Counted from the first letter of the stretch, positions 42,680-52,649 are shown. The stretch: 64,000 nucleotides of DNA from an uncultured Geobacter sp. (GCA_903925075.1 CAIYDQ010000247.1:1-64000), one strand, 5' to 3'. Made by a program: numbers and translations. Notes: generated by a model not told the origin, from the sequence alone.

Positions 42680-43918
42680 ATGCCGAGCTTTGAAAATCTG
42701 GGCAAGAAGACGATAGCCATGGTGCTGGCTGGCGGCAGGGGGGAGCGGCTCGGCCCGCTGACATGGAGGCGCGCCGAGCCGAGCGTTGCCTTCGGCGGCA
42801 AGTACAAGATCATCGATTTCGCGCTCTCCAACCTGTTCAATTCGGGGATACGCAAGGTCTACATCCTGACCCAGTACCAGGCCTACTCGCTCAACAAGCA
42901 CATCCGGGAATCGTGGGGAAAGTGGACCGGCCTGGGGGAATTCTACGTCGCCATCTCGCCGGAAACCAGGAGCGAGAGCGAGCAGTGGTTCAAGGGGACC
43001 GCCGACGCCATCCTGCAGTACCTGCGTTTCGTCGAGTCTTCGCAGGCGGACTACGTGGCGGTATTCGGCGGCGACCATATCTACCGGATGGACGTAAGCC
43101 AGATGATCAACCAGCACCACGAGTACGGGGCCGACCTGACCATCGCCGCCATCGAGGTGCCGGCGGAGGGGGCCAAGCGCTTCGGCATCATCTCGGTGGA
43201 CGACCATTGCCGGGTGACCCGTTTCGAGGAAAAGCCGGACCGACCGCAGACCATGGCCGGCAAAAAGAGCTGCTTCGCCTCGATGGGCAACTACATCTTT
43301 TCCACCAGGAAGTTGATCGAGGTGCTGCTGGAAGCGAATAAGAAGCACGAAAAGCTCGACTTCGGCCGGCACGTGATCCCGATGATGCTGGAGCGCGGCG
43401 ACCGGGTGTTCGCCTACGACTTCAGGGACAACCTGATCCCCGGCATGAACGATGAGGAAAAGGGGTATTGGAAGGACGTGGGCACCCTGGACGCTTATTA
43501 TGACGCCAACATGGACCTGATCCGGCAGGAGCCGCAACTGAACCTTTACAATTACGACTGGCCCATCCTCACCAACCAGGGAAACCACCCGCCGGCCAAG
43601 ACCGTGTTCGACTGCGACGGGCATCGCGGCCAGAACATCGATTCCTACGTGAGCGGCGGCTGCATAACCAGCGGCGGCACCGTGCGCGGCTCCATCCTCG
43701 GCCCCCGCTGCCACGTGAAAAGCCATAGCCTGGTCGAGGATTCCATCCTGTTCGAAAAGGTGCAGGTCGGCCGCAACGCCAGGATCAAGAAGGCGATCAT
43801 CGACAAGGGGGTGGTCATCCCGGATGGCGCCGTGATCGGCTACGACCGCGAAGCGGACCTGGGGCGAGGCTACACGGTCACCGAGTCGGGGATCGTGGTG
43901 GTGCCGAGGAAGGAGTAA
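42680..43918 (+). CDS. glgC: Glucose-1-phosphate adenylyltransferase, 412 aa
   Basis: It makes ADP-glucose from glucose-1-phosphate and ATP, the committed step of glycogen synthesis. The nucleotidyltransferase signature is VLAGGRGERLGPLTWRRAEP (residues about 15-34), with KYKIIDFALSNL, then FGGDHIYRMD (catalytic Asp) and KDVGTLDAYYDANMDL. A left-handed beta-helix of hexapeptide repeats ends the protein (about 300-405). Length is close to that of other bacterial GlgC proteins. AAGGAG precedes the ATG. No other glg gene is adjacent. It converges on the lipoprotein gene with a 17-bp gap. Confidence 0.96.
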   Translation: MPSFENLGKKTIAMVLAGGRGERLGPLTWRRAEPSVAFGGKYKIIDFALSNLFNSGIRKVYILTQYQAYSLNKHIRESWGKWTGLGEFYVAISPETRSESEQWFKGTADAILQYLRFVESSQADYVAVFGGDHIYRMDVSQMINQHHEYGADLTIAAIEVPAEGAKRFGIISVDDHCRVTRFEEKPDRPQTMAGKKSCFASMGNYIFSTRKLIEVLLEANKKHEKLDFGRHVIPMMLERGDRVFAYDFRDNLIPGMNDEEKGYWKDVGTLDAYYDANMDLIRQEPQLNLYNYDWPILTNQGNHPPAKTVFDCDGHRGQNIDSYVSGGCITSGGTVRGSILGPRCHVKSHSLVEDSILFEKVQVGRNARIKKAIIDKGVVIPDGAVIGYDREADLGRGYTVTESGIVVVPRKE

Positions 43919-43935
43919 CCGGCGCCGCGAAACGC

Positions 43936-46221
43936 CTACGGCTTCCCGGCGTCCTTCAACCTCTCCAAGACGAAGCGCGCCTGGCGGTCCTCGGGAGACA
44001 GGCGCAGCACCTCTTCCAGGGCCTTCCTCGCCTCGGTCTCCTCGCCCTTTTCGTAAAAGAGCATCCCCAGGGATTTCCAGAGCAGCGGGTCCTGCGGGAA
44101 TTTGCCGGTCCCTTCCCGGAGAAATTTCAGCGCCTTGTCCTGCTCCTTCATTTCCAGATGGCAAAGGCTCAGGTAGTAGTAGGTCTCGGACGAGGGGGCG
44201 AGTTGCAGATTCTCGGCGAACAGGGCCGAGGACTTGCCGTAGTTCCGCTGCCGGAAGTAGCTTCCCGCCTCGATCGCCAGTTCCGCCCCCTTTTTGCGGC
44301 GCTCCTCGGGGGTCAAGAGGGCGTAGGGGTTGACGTAGGGCGCGACCTGCGAGGCGCCCGGCAGGCGGCCGTCGTACACCTTGCCGACCGAGACGTTGCC
44401 GAGTTTCAGCGCGTCCGACTGAATGGTGCCGAACCAGTTGGGACCGACCTCCAGGAGCTTTTCGGAGCGGATGTTGCGGTCGTTGTCGAGCAGGTTGTTG
44501 TCGCGAATCTCGCCGGAAAAGCCGTCGGCCGCCACTCCGTCCTTGTTCTGCACGATGTTGCAGCCGCTGACCCTGGCGGCGGTGCCGGTCAGGCGCAGGC
44601 CGGTGACGTTGCCGGAGACGGTCACCCCCTTGACCTGGACCTCGGGCATGCCGCTTATGGCCAGGCCGGTCCGGCACCCCCCCACCAGTCCGTCTTCCAA
44701 AAGCGCCTGGCTCTCGCGGCTGGCGATGCCGGTGGCCGCGCCGCGCACCGTGAAACGGCTCATGCTGGCATGGGCGCCGTCCAGGACGATCCCTTCCCAC
44801 TCACCCTCGCCTAAGGGGAAGAACTCCACCGGCGTGTCGCTCCCGGCGACGATCAAGCGCCCCTCCACCTGCAACGCCGCCTTGGGCGCGAACAACAGCC
44901 GGCTTTCGCCGGAGATGGTGAGGCTCACCCCCTTGGGGACCCTGAGCGAGCCGGTGACCAGGTAGTAGCCGTCCAGCACCGTGTCCCCCTTCAGTTCGCC
45001 GGCAAGCTTTTGCGGCTCCGCCGCCACCAGCGCCCCGCGCACCCCGTCGCTCGCTTCCGCCTGGTTGCCGACCTGGTCGTAGGAGACGATCCGATAGTAA
45101 TAGCCGGCGCCGGCCGCGGCGGCGAGGTCGGTATAGGAAGGGAGCTCGACGGCGGCCACTTCCTTATAGCCGGAGAGCGGCGATTCGCTGCGCAGCACCC
45201 GGTATCCCTTCAGGTCGGGAACGTTTCGCACCGCATCCCACTGGAGATGAATCCGGTCCGGGTATCCCTTGACGCGCAGGCCGACGGCGGGCGGCGGCGG
45301 CGTGGTGTCGATAGCTATGAAGCCGGCGGGATCGACCCACTGGGTCTCGTACCCCCCCGGCCGGCTGAGCGTGACGGTGATCGGCATGTCGCGGGTGGCG
45401 TCCCCCGGCAGCACCGCGTACTCGCCGGTGTAGATCCCCGGCTTCAGTTCCTTCATGGCGACGCCCTTCTTGAAATTGCCTATGTCGAACGAGGCCACCA
45501 GCCCCGGTTCCCCCTCCAGTCCCACCCTGATCACCCGCTTGGGCCCGAACGGCCCCTCCGCCGCGTTGGTGAGCACCTCCTTGATCTGCGGCCTGGTGTC
45601 GGCGGACACGCTCTTGGGCGTGGGGATCTGTTCCATGAACTTGTAGCAGAGCTCGTTGATCAGGCGCACTTTCTGGATGTCCCGCAGGTTCATGGCGGTG
45701 GAGATCGCGGTCACCACGGCCGCCAGCGGCGAGGTAGGGATGCCCCCCTCGTGGTAGCGGACCGATTCCTTGAAGCGGAACAGCTCCTTGCCGGTCTGCG
45801 CATTCAGCAGCCAGACCTCGGCCTCGACCCCGAATTGCGAATAGACCCCGGCGTAGATCCTTTTGTAATCGGTCACCTTGCCGTAGAGCAGGCCGTCGGC
45901 GGTGAGCGCCGCCGAGATCTCCGCGGGCGTCGCCTGGTCGAGGGTCTTGCCGGAGGACTTCTCGAACAGGATCAGCTTCTCGTCCACCGCCGGCAGTTTG
46001 CTGTCCAGGTAGGCTTTGGAGGAGAAATGATTGGCGAAGTTGCGCCGCACCAGGGCGTCGATCCCCGCCTCGTCGGTCTCGTTATGGAAAGGGAGGATCG
46101 CCACCTTGCGGGGGAAGGCGTCTTCGTTGATCTGCATCTCGCCGGCATGCTGTTCCATCTTCAGCGTAGGCGCGCAGGCGGTGAGGGAAAGGGCCAGCAT
46201 TACCAATAGTGCCAGTTTCAT
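43936..46221 (-). CDS. Lipoprotein: GNA1162-like domain, FN3, beta-helix and TPR, 761 aa
   Basis: MKLALLVMLALSLTAC ends in a lipobox with Cys16, so it is lipid-anchored, probably in the outer membrane. Residues about 38-210 (RKVAILPFHNETDEAGIDALVRR) resemble the GNA1162/DUF799 periplasmic lipoprotein domain. A fibronectin type III-like module (about 310-400: PDRIHLQWDAVRNVPDLKGY) is followed by a right-handed beta-helix (about 440-620, with repeated G-x-x-G-x-SG-N turns), a segment beginning DNDRNIRSEKLLEVGPNWFG, and C-terminal TPRs (about 640-755). GNA1162 proteins usually work with CsgG-like partners; none is adjacent. The start is set by GGAGGG. The four-module chain is unusual; function is unknown. 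Confidence 0.82.
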   Translation of the reverse strand: MKLALLVMLALSLTACAPTLKMEQHAGEMQINEDAFPRKVAILPFHNETDEAGIDALVRRNFANHFSSKAYLDSKLPAVDEKLILFEKSSGKTLDQATPAEISAALTADGLLYGKVTDYKRIYAGVYSQFGVEAEVWLLNAQTGKELFRFKESVRYHEGGIPTSPLAAVVTAISTAMNLRDIQKVRLINELCYKFMEQIPTPKSVSADTRPQIKEVLTNAAEGPFGPKRVIRVGLEGEPGLVASFDIGNFKKGVAMKELKPGIYTGEYAVLPGDATRDMPITVTLSRPGGYETQWVDPAGFIAIDTTPPPPAVGLRVKGYPDRIHLQWDAVRNVPDLKGYRVLRSESPLSGYKEVAAVELPSYTDLAAAAGAGYYYRIVSYDQVGNQAEASDGVRGALVAAEPQKLAGELKGDTVLDGYYLVTGSLRVPKGVSLTISGESRLLFAPKAALQVEGRLIVAGSDTPVEFFPLGEGEWEGIVLDGAHASMSRFTVRGAATGIASRESQALLEDGLVGGCRTGLAISGMPEVQVKGVTVSGNVTGLRLTGTAARVSGCNIVQNKDGVAADGFSGEIRDNNLLDNDRNIRSEKLLEVGPNWFGTIQSDALKLGNVSVGKVYDGRLPGASQVAPYVNPYALLTPEERRKKGAELAIEAGSYFRQRNYGKSSALFAENLQLAPSSETYYYLSLCHLEMKEQDKALKFLREGTGKFPQDPLLWKSLGMLFYEKGEETEARKALEEVLRLSPEDRQARFVLERLKDAGKP

Positions 46222-46332
46222 TACATGCCCTCCAACTTGTGGTGATGCCATAACCGTCATGCCAATCAAGACGGACAATCAACGTGTTTCCGACGCGAAT
46301 CCTGCGGGAATACCGTCTGCGCGCTGCATCGT

Positions 46333-47079
46333 TCAAAAGAAGAGGGTTTTGGGCGCGGGGTCGCAGTTCTCCTGCACCAGCAGTTCCCGGGTATCCAGAT
46401 TCAGCGCGACCAGGTTGCCGAAGCCCGGATGCCCCTTCCAGAAGCAGCCGTTATCGAGACGGATCAGCTGGTCGTTCAGCGAGGCGCGGATCTGGGCGAG
46501 CGGCGTCCTGGTGTGCCCGCAGACCAGGGTGCGCCCGGCCAGTTTTTCCGGCTGCACGCGGAACTCCCCTTCCCAGAGCATGAAGGAGGGAGCGGTGTCG
46601 CGCAGCGGGAAGGGCCTGGAGAAATCGAGGCCGGCGTGGACGAAGACGTAATCGCCGGTGACCAGCATCCTGGGGAGCCCGGCCATGAACTCCAGGTAGC
46701 GCCGGGGGATCTCCTGCGGGGTGGCGGCTGAGAACTGCTCGACCGTCAAGTCCCCCCGGTTGGCGTACCAAAGAGCGCGCGCCGCGGGATCGGCAACCGA
46801 CTTCAGGGCCATCTCCTCGTGGTTCCCCATCAGCGGCCTGAGGTCGTAGCCGTCCTCGATAAGCGTCATCAGGTAATCGAGCACGCCTTTGCTGTCGGGG
46901 CCGCGGTCGAGGTAATCGCCCAGGAGGAACAGGGTATCGGCCGGCTCGAGGCGCAGGACCTGCCCCAGCAGCACGCGCAGGGTCCTGCTGCAGCCGTGCA
47001 CGTCGCCGACCGCGAAGCGGCGCCCCCCGGTCGGCGCGGAATTTTTTTCGGCAGCGGAGATCAAGCCCTCATCCCTCAT
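46333..47079 (-). CDS. PPP-family metallophosphatase (serine/threonine or nucleotide phosphatase), 248 aa
   Basis: A calcineurin-like enzyme with the three PPP signatures GDVHGC (residues 25-30), GDYLDRGPDS (about 55) and GNHEE (about 85), plus downstream His ligands in VFVHAGLD and CGHTRTP. These bind two metals. The closest bacterial types are PrpA/B-like protein phosphatases or ApaH-like proteins. Its ATG lies four bases after the stop of the UspA gene, in an AGGGATG direct repeat that may double as ribosome site, so translation is coupled. Confidence 0.9.
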   Translation of the reverse strand: MRDEGLISAAEKNSAPTGGRRFAVGDVHGCSRTLRVLLGQVLRLEPADTLFLLGDYLDRGPDSKGVLDYLMTLIEDGYDLRPLMGNHEEMALKSVADPAARALWYANRGDLTVEQFSAATPQEIPRRYLEFMAGLPRMLVTGDYVFVHAGLDFSRPFPLRDTAPSFMLWEGEFRVQPEKLAGRTLVCGHTRTPLAQIRASLNDQLIRLDNGCFWKGHPGFGNLVALNLDTRELLVQENCDPAPKTLFF

Positions 47080-47082
47080 CCC

Positions 47083-47988
47083 TCATCCCTTCCCCACCGG
47101 GATCAGCAACAGCGGCACGCGGGACTGGCTGCAGATCCGATGCGCCACGCTCCCCGCCCAGAAGGCGTCCATCCCGGTCTTGCCGTGGGTGCCCAGCACG
47201 ATCAGGTCGATGTTGGCCTGCTCGGCGGCCGCCACGATCACGCTGGCGGGGTCTCCCCGCAACACGTGGGCGCTCGCCTCGAACCCTTCCCGGCGCAGCT
47301 CCCGCTCCAACTCCCGGAAATAGCGCTCGGCATCCTGGGTGCTCAACTCCAAAAGCCGCGAGGTGGTGCCGGGGAGCATCCTGCTGGCGATCGCCTCTTG
47401 TCCCGAGAGGGTCGCCAAGTCGGGGACCACGATGGTGGGATGCAAGGTCGCGCCGCAGGCCCTGGCCAACTCCTTGCTCACCGGCAGCGACTGGGCATGG
47501 TCGGGATCCTCGTCGAGCGGGACCAGGATGTGCCGGCAGAAAAAGGCGGGGGGGTTGCCTTGGGCGTCCGGGTGGGTGATGAGCACCGGGCGCGAGCCGC
47601 GCGCGATCACGCTCTGGGCGATGCTCCCCAAAAACAGGTGCAGCGCGGCGCCGCGGCCGTGCGAGCACATGATCACCAGATCGTGGGCCAGTTCGTCCGC
47701 GTGCGCCACGATGCTGCCGGCGACGTCGTCCACCCCGTCGGCATGGACGTGGCAGTCGACCCGGGTCAGCGGGGAAAAGGAGCGGCCGGCAACCTCCAGC
47801 AGATAGCGCTCGGCGTCCCGGGCCTCTTGCAAGTGCGGTTGACCGTGCACGGCGTCGGGGGCATTCCTCTCCACCACATGCATCAGGGTGACGCGCGCGC
47901 CCAGCTTTTGGGCGAGAAAAGCGGCCGCCGGCAGCGCCGCCTCGGCCATGGGAGAGCCGTCTATCGGAACCAGGATGTGCTTGAACAT
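47083..47988 (-). CDS. Tandem universal stress protein, 301 aa
   Basis: Two UspA domains lie in one chain, residues 1-150 and 155-301. Each begins with the strand motif ILVPIDGSPMAEAAL or ILVPLDEDPDHAQSL. The second ends in the ATP-binding GTHGKTGMDAFWAGSVAHRI, matching G-2x-G-9x-G-S/T; the first has a weaker CSHGRGAALHLFLGSIAQSV. It probably binds ATP and acts in stress survival. The start ATG at 47988 follows AGGTGATC; a GTG three codons upstream is less likely. It follows the NRAMP gene by 12 bp in the same direction. Confidence 0.9.
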   Translation of the reverse strand: MFKHILVPIDGSPMAEAALPAAAFLAQKLGARVTLMHVVERNAPDAVHGQPHLQEARDAERYLLEVAGRSFSPLTRVDCHVHADGVDDVAGSIVAHADELAHDLVIMCSHGRGAALHLFLGSIAQSVIARGSRPVLITHPDAQGNPPAFFCRHILVPLDEDPDHAQSLPVSKELARACGATLHPTIVVPDLATLSGQEAIASRMLPGTTSRLLELSTQDAERYFRELERELRREGFEASAHVLRGDPASVIVAAAEQANIDLIVLGTHGKTGMDAFWAGSVAHRICSQSRVPLLLIPVGKG

Positions 47989-48000
47989 GGCGATCACCTG

Positions 48001-49302
48001 CTAAAGTAGCGTTTTGTAGACGAGATACACGTTGAGCACCACGATGATGGCCGCGACCAGTGTGGCGGCCAGGGTGGTGAGACGCCTGTTGACCAGTTCC
48101 CCCATGATGTCGGCGCGGCGGGTGAACATCACCAGGGGGATCACCGCGAAGGGTAGCCCGAAGCTCAGCACCACCTGGCTCAGCACCAGGGTGCGGGTCG
48201 GGTCGAGCCCGGCCGCGATCACCAGCAGCGGGGGGGCCATGGTGACCAGCCGCCGTATCCAGATCGGTATGTGCCGCTCCAGAAAACCCTGCATGATCAC
48301 CTGCCCGGCGCTGGTGCCCACGGTCGAGGAGGAGAGACCGGAAACCAGCAGCGAGAGGCCGAAGATCCATTTGGCGCTGCTCCCCAGCAAAGGTTCCAGG
48401 GTGCGGTAGGCCTCCTCGATGCCGGCGACCGCGCCGTGGCCGGTGGCGTGGAAGGTGGCCGCGGCCATGATCAGCATGGCGGCGTTGACGCAACTGGCGA
48501 TCCCCATGGCGATCACCACGTCCACCAGCTCGAACCGGTACAGGCTCTGCAGACGCGCCTTGTCGCGCACCACGATGCGCCCCTGCATCAGGGCCGAATG
48601 CAGGAAGATGGCGTGCGGCATCACGGTCGCGCCCAAAATGCCGCAGGCGAGAAAGACGCTTTCGCCTCCGGCGAAACGAGGCACGAAGGCGCTGTGCAGG
48701 ACGAGCCCCCAATCGGGCTTGACGATGAAGGTCTCGGCCAGGTAGCAAAGGGCGATCAGGGCGACCATCGAGGAGATCACCGCCTCCATGGGCCGAAAGC
48801 CGTAGCGCTCAAGCCCCAGGATGAGGATGGTGGCCACGCCGGTCAAAAGCGCTCCGACCAGAAGCGGCACGCCCATGAGCAGTTGGAAGCCGAGTGCTGC
48901 GCCCAGGAATTCGGCCAAGTCGGTGGACATGGCGACGATCTCCATCAGCACCCACATGGCGAACACCACCGGCTTGGGGAACTGCTCGCGGCAGTGCTCG
49001 GCCAGATTCTTGCCGGTCACCAGGCCGAGCTTGGCGGAGAGCGCCTGCACCAGCATGGCCATCAGGTTGCTGGCCACGATCACCCAGATGAGCAGGTAGC
49101 CGAACTGGGCGCCGCCCTGAATATTGGTGGCGAAATTGCCGGGGTCGACGTAGGCGACCGAGGCGATGAAGGCGGGACCCAGGAAGGGAAAGAGCCGCGC
49201 CAGCAGGTTCTTCTTCTGCTTGTCGCCCAGCACGTTCAGGGCGTTTTGCACGGTCCTGGCATCGGCGGCGGCAGGAAAACTATCGGATCGGGCGTCGTTC
49301 AT
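48001..49302 (-). CDS. mntH: NRAMP-family divalent metal transporter, 433 aa
   Basis: A proton-coupled Mn2+/Fe2+ importer of the inner membrane with eleven predicted helices. The metal site is intact: DPGN in TM1 (VDPGNFATNIQ, about residue 53) and MPH in TM6 (ATVMPHAIFLHS, about 227). Length is typical. It heads a cluster with uspA and the phosphatase gene, a grouping that suggests stress or metal homeostasis. No MntR or Fur box was found by eye in the AT-richer upstream region 49303-49591. Confidence 0.9.
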   Translation of the reverse strand: MNDARSDSFPAAADARTVQNALNVLGDKQKKNLLARLFPFLGPAFIASVAYVDPGNFATNIQGGAQFGYLLIWVIVASNLMAMLVQALSAKLGLVTGKNLAEHCREQFPKPVVFAMWVLMEIVAMSTDLAEFLGAALGFQLLMGVPLLVGALLTGVATILILGLERYGFRPMEAVISSMVALIALCYLAETFIVKPDWGLVLHSAFVPRFAGGESVFLACGILGATVMPHAIFLHSALMQGRIVVRDKARLQSLYRFELVDVVIAMGIASCVNAAMLIMAAATFHATGHGAVAGIEEAYRTLEPLLGSSAKWIFGLSLLVSGLSSSTVGTSAGQVIMQGFLERHIPIWIRRLVTMAPPLLVIAAGLDPTRTLVLSQVVLSFGLPFAVIPLVMFTRRADIMGELVNRRLTTLAATLVAAIIVVLNVYLVYKTLL

Positions 49303-49591
49303 GAGGTCCTATCGGAAAGATGGCGGTCGATATGGGAAGCAATATAGCATGGTTGGCGCGCAAAAGACAGCAATAGCAAGGGCTAATGATGCCTGAATCG
49401 CACGGGCGGGCACAGTCGCCGACGAAATCCGAAAATTGTCATTGACCCAGGTCAGGAAAAGCGTGTATTCGAGCCTGGATTCGTGGTATAAGAGCCCCTG
49501 TCGTCTTTGCACCATTAAAGACCCGATTGCTCCCGAGCCCCGATTGCTCCCGTCTGGAACCGCCTTTCTAAAGCCAGGAGATCGCCGCCCA

Positions 49592-50308
49592 ATGTCCCTT
49601 AGCGCTTACAACCACCTGGTTAAGGTCTCGCCGACAGACGATCAGCTGTCGATTCTGGGGTTGCTCAGCGACATCTTCGCTTCCGACCCCAAGGCGGAGT
49701 TCAACCTCTTGAACATCTACAAGGAACTCCCCATCGCCTCCAAGGGGCATATCTTCGAGATGAAGCCGGGCACGGTCGAGTTCATCACCAGCTCGACCCA
49801 GTTCGTGATCATCAACGAGGCCCAGGAGGTGGTGATCCAGTCGAAGCTGATGGGGGACAACATCATCGGCAAGGTGCAGGAGTCGGACAACCGGCGCCTG
49901 CAGGTGACCCTGGGCGATTTCAGCTACGCCGAACTGCACGCCGACAAGCGCAGCTCGGTGCGGGTTCGGCTCAGGCTGCCGATGCAACTGCAGATGCAGG
50001 CGGACGGCAACAGCCTCTCCGGGGTGATCCACGACATCTCCCTGGGAGGCGTCAGCGTCAGGACCTTCGCCGGCGAGCTGTTGCAGCGGGCAAAGAGCAT
50101 CGAGCTGAAAATCAAGCTGCTGCACAGCGGCACCAACGAGGTGATGGAGGCGCTGATCCCGAGCAGGCTGGCGCGCATCGACAGCCACGATCTGCAGGCC
50201 CGCTGCGCCATGATATTCAACCACACCCCGCAATCGGAACGGGTGCTGTCGACGTTCATCTATCAGCGCCAGTTGGAAATCATCAAAGAGTTGAAAAGTA
50301 AGATTTAA
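49592..50308 (+). CDS. PilZ domain protein, 238 aa
   Basis: A c-di-GMP receptor. The C-terminal PilZ domain (about 120-230) has the binding motif R-x3-R (RSSVR, near 122) and the D/N-x-S-x-x-G motif as DISLGGVSV, both complete. The N-terminal 115 residues resemble a YcgR-like flagellar brake domain (PilZN), so the protein may adjust motility or surface structures. ATG 49592 follows AGGAGAT; a longer frame upstream (from 49436) lacks a ribosome site. It precedes a hybrid kinase by 34 bp and is probably co-transcribed with it. Confidence 0.88.
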   Translation: MSLSAYNHLVKVSPTDDQLSILGLLSDIFASDPKAEFNLLNIYKELPIASKGHIFEMKPGTVEFITSSTQFVIINEAQEVVIQSKLMGDNIIGKVQESDNRRLQVTLGDFSYAELHADKRSSVRVRLRLPMQLQMQADGNSLSGVIHDISLGGVSVRTFAGELLQRAKSIELKIKLLHSGTNEVMEALIPSRLARIDSHDLQARCAMIFNHTPQSERVLSTFIYQRQLEIIKELKSKI

Positions 50309-50342
50309 AGCCGTAAGGCAGGCCACGACGAGAAGGTTACCG

Positions 50343-52487
50343 ATGAACAGCACGCCGAACCCCGATACGAAACGGACTCTGCAAGCGGAAATAACCCGCC
50401 TCAAACACGACCATCAAGCCTTGCGGGACCAGCTGGCCCAAAAGAACGCCTACGCCGCCCAAAAGGTCGAGCAGATGTTGCTCTTGCTGGGCGCCCCGCC
50501 GCTTGCCCGGGAGCACGGGGAGCAGTGGCCGCCGGCCGAGACCGACCCGCTCGACCTGTTGGCCGACTCGCTGCAACGCGCCCTCTCCCGGGAGGACATC
50601 GGCAAAAGCAGGGGTCGCTACCGCGATCTCTTCGAGAACGCCAAGGATCTGATTCAAAGCGTGGACCGCAACGGGCGTTTTCTCTATACCAACAGCGTCT
50701 GGCGGCAGACCCTGGGCTATTCCGAGGAGGAGATCGCGCGCCTGCACGTCTTCGATATCATCGACGCCTCCAGCCAGGACCACTGCCGGGAAATGTATCG
50801 CAAGGTGATGGCGGGGGGCTACGTTCAGCAGGTCGAGGTGACCTTCGTCGCCAAGGACGGCCGCAGGATTCTGGTGGAGGGGAGCGTCAACGGCGACGTG
50901 GAACAGGGAGAGGCGACGGCCAGCCAAGGCATCTTTCGCGACATCACGGCGCGCAAGCAGGCCGAGGAAGCGCTGGCCGCGGAGAAGGAGCAGTTGGCGG
51001 TGACCCTGCGCTGCATCGGCGACGGGGTGATCACCACGGATACGGCGGGAAGGGTGGTGCTGATCAACAAGGTCGCCGAAGAGCTGACCGGCTGGAGCCA
51101 CGACGAGGCCTGCGGTCTGCAATTGGACCGGATCTTCCACATCGTCAATGGCAAAACGGGAGAGCGCTGCGAGAACCCCGCAGAGATGGTGCTGCGCACC
51201 GGAGCCACCGCGACGCTGGCCAGCCAGACGGTGCTGATCGCCAAGGACGGCAGCAGGCGGATCATCGCCGACAGCGGCGCCCCGATCTGCAACCAGCAAA
51301 GCGCCATCATCGGCACCGTGCTGGTCTTTCGGGACGTCACCGAGCAGCAGGCCCTGGAGATCAACCAGCAGCGCGCCGAAAAGCTCGAATCGGTCGGCAT
51401 CCTGGCGGGGGGGATCGCCCACGATTTCAACAACATGCTGACCGGCATCGTCGGCAACATCTCCATCGCCAAGATGTACGCGGAGAACCATCCGAAGATC
51501 TGCGAGCGGCTGCAGGTGGCCGAGAAGGCGGCCTTCAGGGCGCGCGATCTCACCCAGCAGTTGCTGACCTTCGCCAAGGGAGGCGCGCCGGTGATGAAGA
51601 CCTCCTCCTTTCAGGAGATACTCACCGATCTCTCCAAGTTCGCCCTGCGCGGCTCCAATGTCCGCTGCTGTTTCGACATACCCGAGGATCTGTGGCAGGG
51701 GAACATGGACACCGGGCAGATCAGCCAGGTGATCCACAACCTGTTGATCAACGCCGACCAGGCGATGCCGGGGGGCGGGCAGATTTTCGTCAACGCCAAA
51801 AACGAGAAAGTCACCGGCCAAGACGGGCTGCCGCTGCAAAACGGCAATTACGTCCACATCAGCATCTGCGACTCCGGCACCGGCATCGCCGCCGAGAACG
51901 TCCCCAGGATCTTCGATCCCTATTTCACCACCAAGGAGAAAGGGAGCGGGCTGGGGCTGGCCACCTCCTATTCCATCGTCAAGAACCACGAAGGCTGCAT
52001 CACGGTGGAGTCCGAGTCCGGGCGGGGGACCACCTTCCACGTCTATCTGCCGGCTTCCCCGGAAAACAGCGCGCAGCAGGCGCAGCACTGGGGGAGGCCG
52101 ATCGCCGGTTCCGGGCGCATCCTGGTCATGGACGACGAGGAGATGATTCGCGACATCGCCGGGGCGCTTTTGAGCCTGTTGGGCTACGAGGTAATGTTCG
52201 CCGAGGACGGCGCGCAGGCCGTCGCGCTCTATGAGGAGTCCCTGCGGGAAAAGAAGCGTTTCGACGCGGTGATCATGGACCTGACCATACCGGGCGGGAT
52301 GGGGGGCAAGGAGGCCGTGGGGCTCCTTTTGGAGCTCGATCCGGAAGTAAACGCCCTGGTTTCCTCCGGCTATTCGACCGATCCGGTCATGTCCGATTAC
52401 CGGGGCTTCGGCTTCAAGGGGATGGTGTTAAAACCCTACGTCATCGAGGATCTCAGCAAGGCCCTGCAGCGCATCCTGCCCCATTAG
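50343..52487 (+). CDS. Hybrid sensor kinase PAS-PAS-HK-REC, 714 aa
   Basis: A soluble kinase without membrane segments. After a coiled N-terminus come PAS domains at about 85-200 (DRNGRFLYTNSVWRQTLGYS) and 215-345 (DTAGRVVLINKVAEELTGW). The His box GGIAHDFNNMLTGIVG is near 358, the ATPase has DSGTGIAAEN and GSGLGLATSYS, and the C-terminal receiver from about 590 has VIMDLTIPGGMGG. It shares the HDFNNML-type His box with the kinase at 14688-16685. GAGAAGG precedes the ATG. It sits downstream of the PilZ gene and ends at a clear terminator. Confidence 0.92.
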   Translation: MNSTPNPDTKRTLQAEITRLKHDHQALRDQLAQKNAYAAQKVEQMLLLLGAPPLAREHGEQWPPAETDPLDLLADSLQRALSREDIGKSRGRYRDLFENAKDLIQSVDRNGRFLYTNSVWRQTLGYSEEEIARLHVFDIIDASSQDHCREMYRKVMAGGYVQQVEVTFVAKDGRRILVEGSVNGDVEQGEATASQGIFRDITARKQAEEALAAEKEQLAVTLRCIGDGVITTDTAGRVVLINKVAEELTGWSHDEACGLQLDRIFHIVNGKTGERCENPAEMVLRTGATATLASQTVLIAKDGSRRIIADSGAPICNQQSAIIGTVLVFRDVTEQQALEINQQRAEKLESVGILAGGIAHDFNNMLTGIVGNISIAKMYAENHPKICERLQVAEKAAFRARDLTQQLLTFAKGGAPVMKTSSFQEILTDLSKFALRGSNVRCCFDIPEDLWQGNMDTGQISQVIHNLLINADQAMPGGGQIFVNAKNEKVTGQDGLPLQNGNYVHISICDSGTGIAAENVPRIFDPYFTTKEKGSGLGLATSYSIVKNHEGCITVESESGRGTTFHVYLPASPENSAQQAQHWGRPIAGSGRILVMDDEEMIRDIAGALLSLLGYEVMFAEDGAQAVALYEESLREKKRFDAVIMDLTIPGGMGGKEAVGLLLELDPEVNALVSSGYSTDPVMSDYRGFGFKGMVLKPYVIEDLSKALQRILPH

Positions 52488-52522
52488 CGGCACCCAAGCG
52501 GCAGGCATTGACAGGCAAAGCG

Positions 52523-52558
52523 AAAGGCCCCCTTTTTCGGCAAAGGGGGCCTTTTTAT
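52523..52558 (+). terminator. Intrinsic terminator after the PAS kinase gene
   Basis: AAAGGCCCCCTTT (52523-52535) and its complement (52542-52554) surround a 6-base loop and are followed by TTATTTT. Together with about 20 upstream bases it resembles the terminator at 55767-55797. Confidence 0.88.
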
Positions 52559-52649
52559 TTTCATGGAAAAATCGGCAAAGCCGGCGTGTCCATAACGGAT
52601 CGAGCCCGTCCGCATCCAACCCGCGCTGGTTTGGGAAGGAGCGGATACA

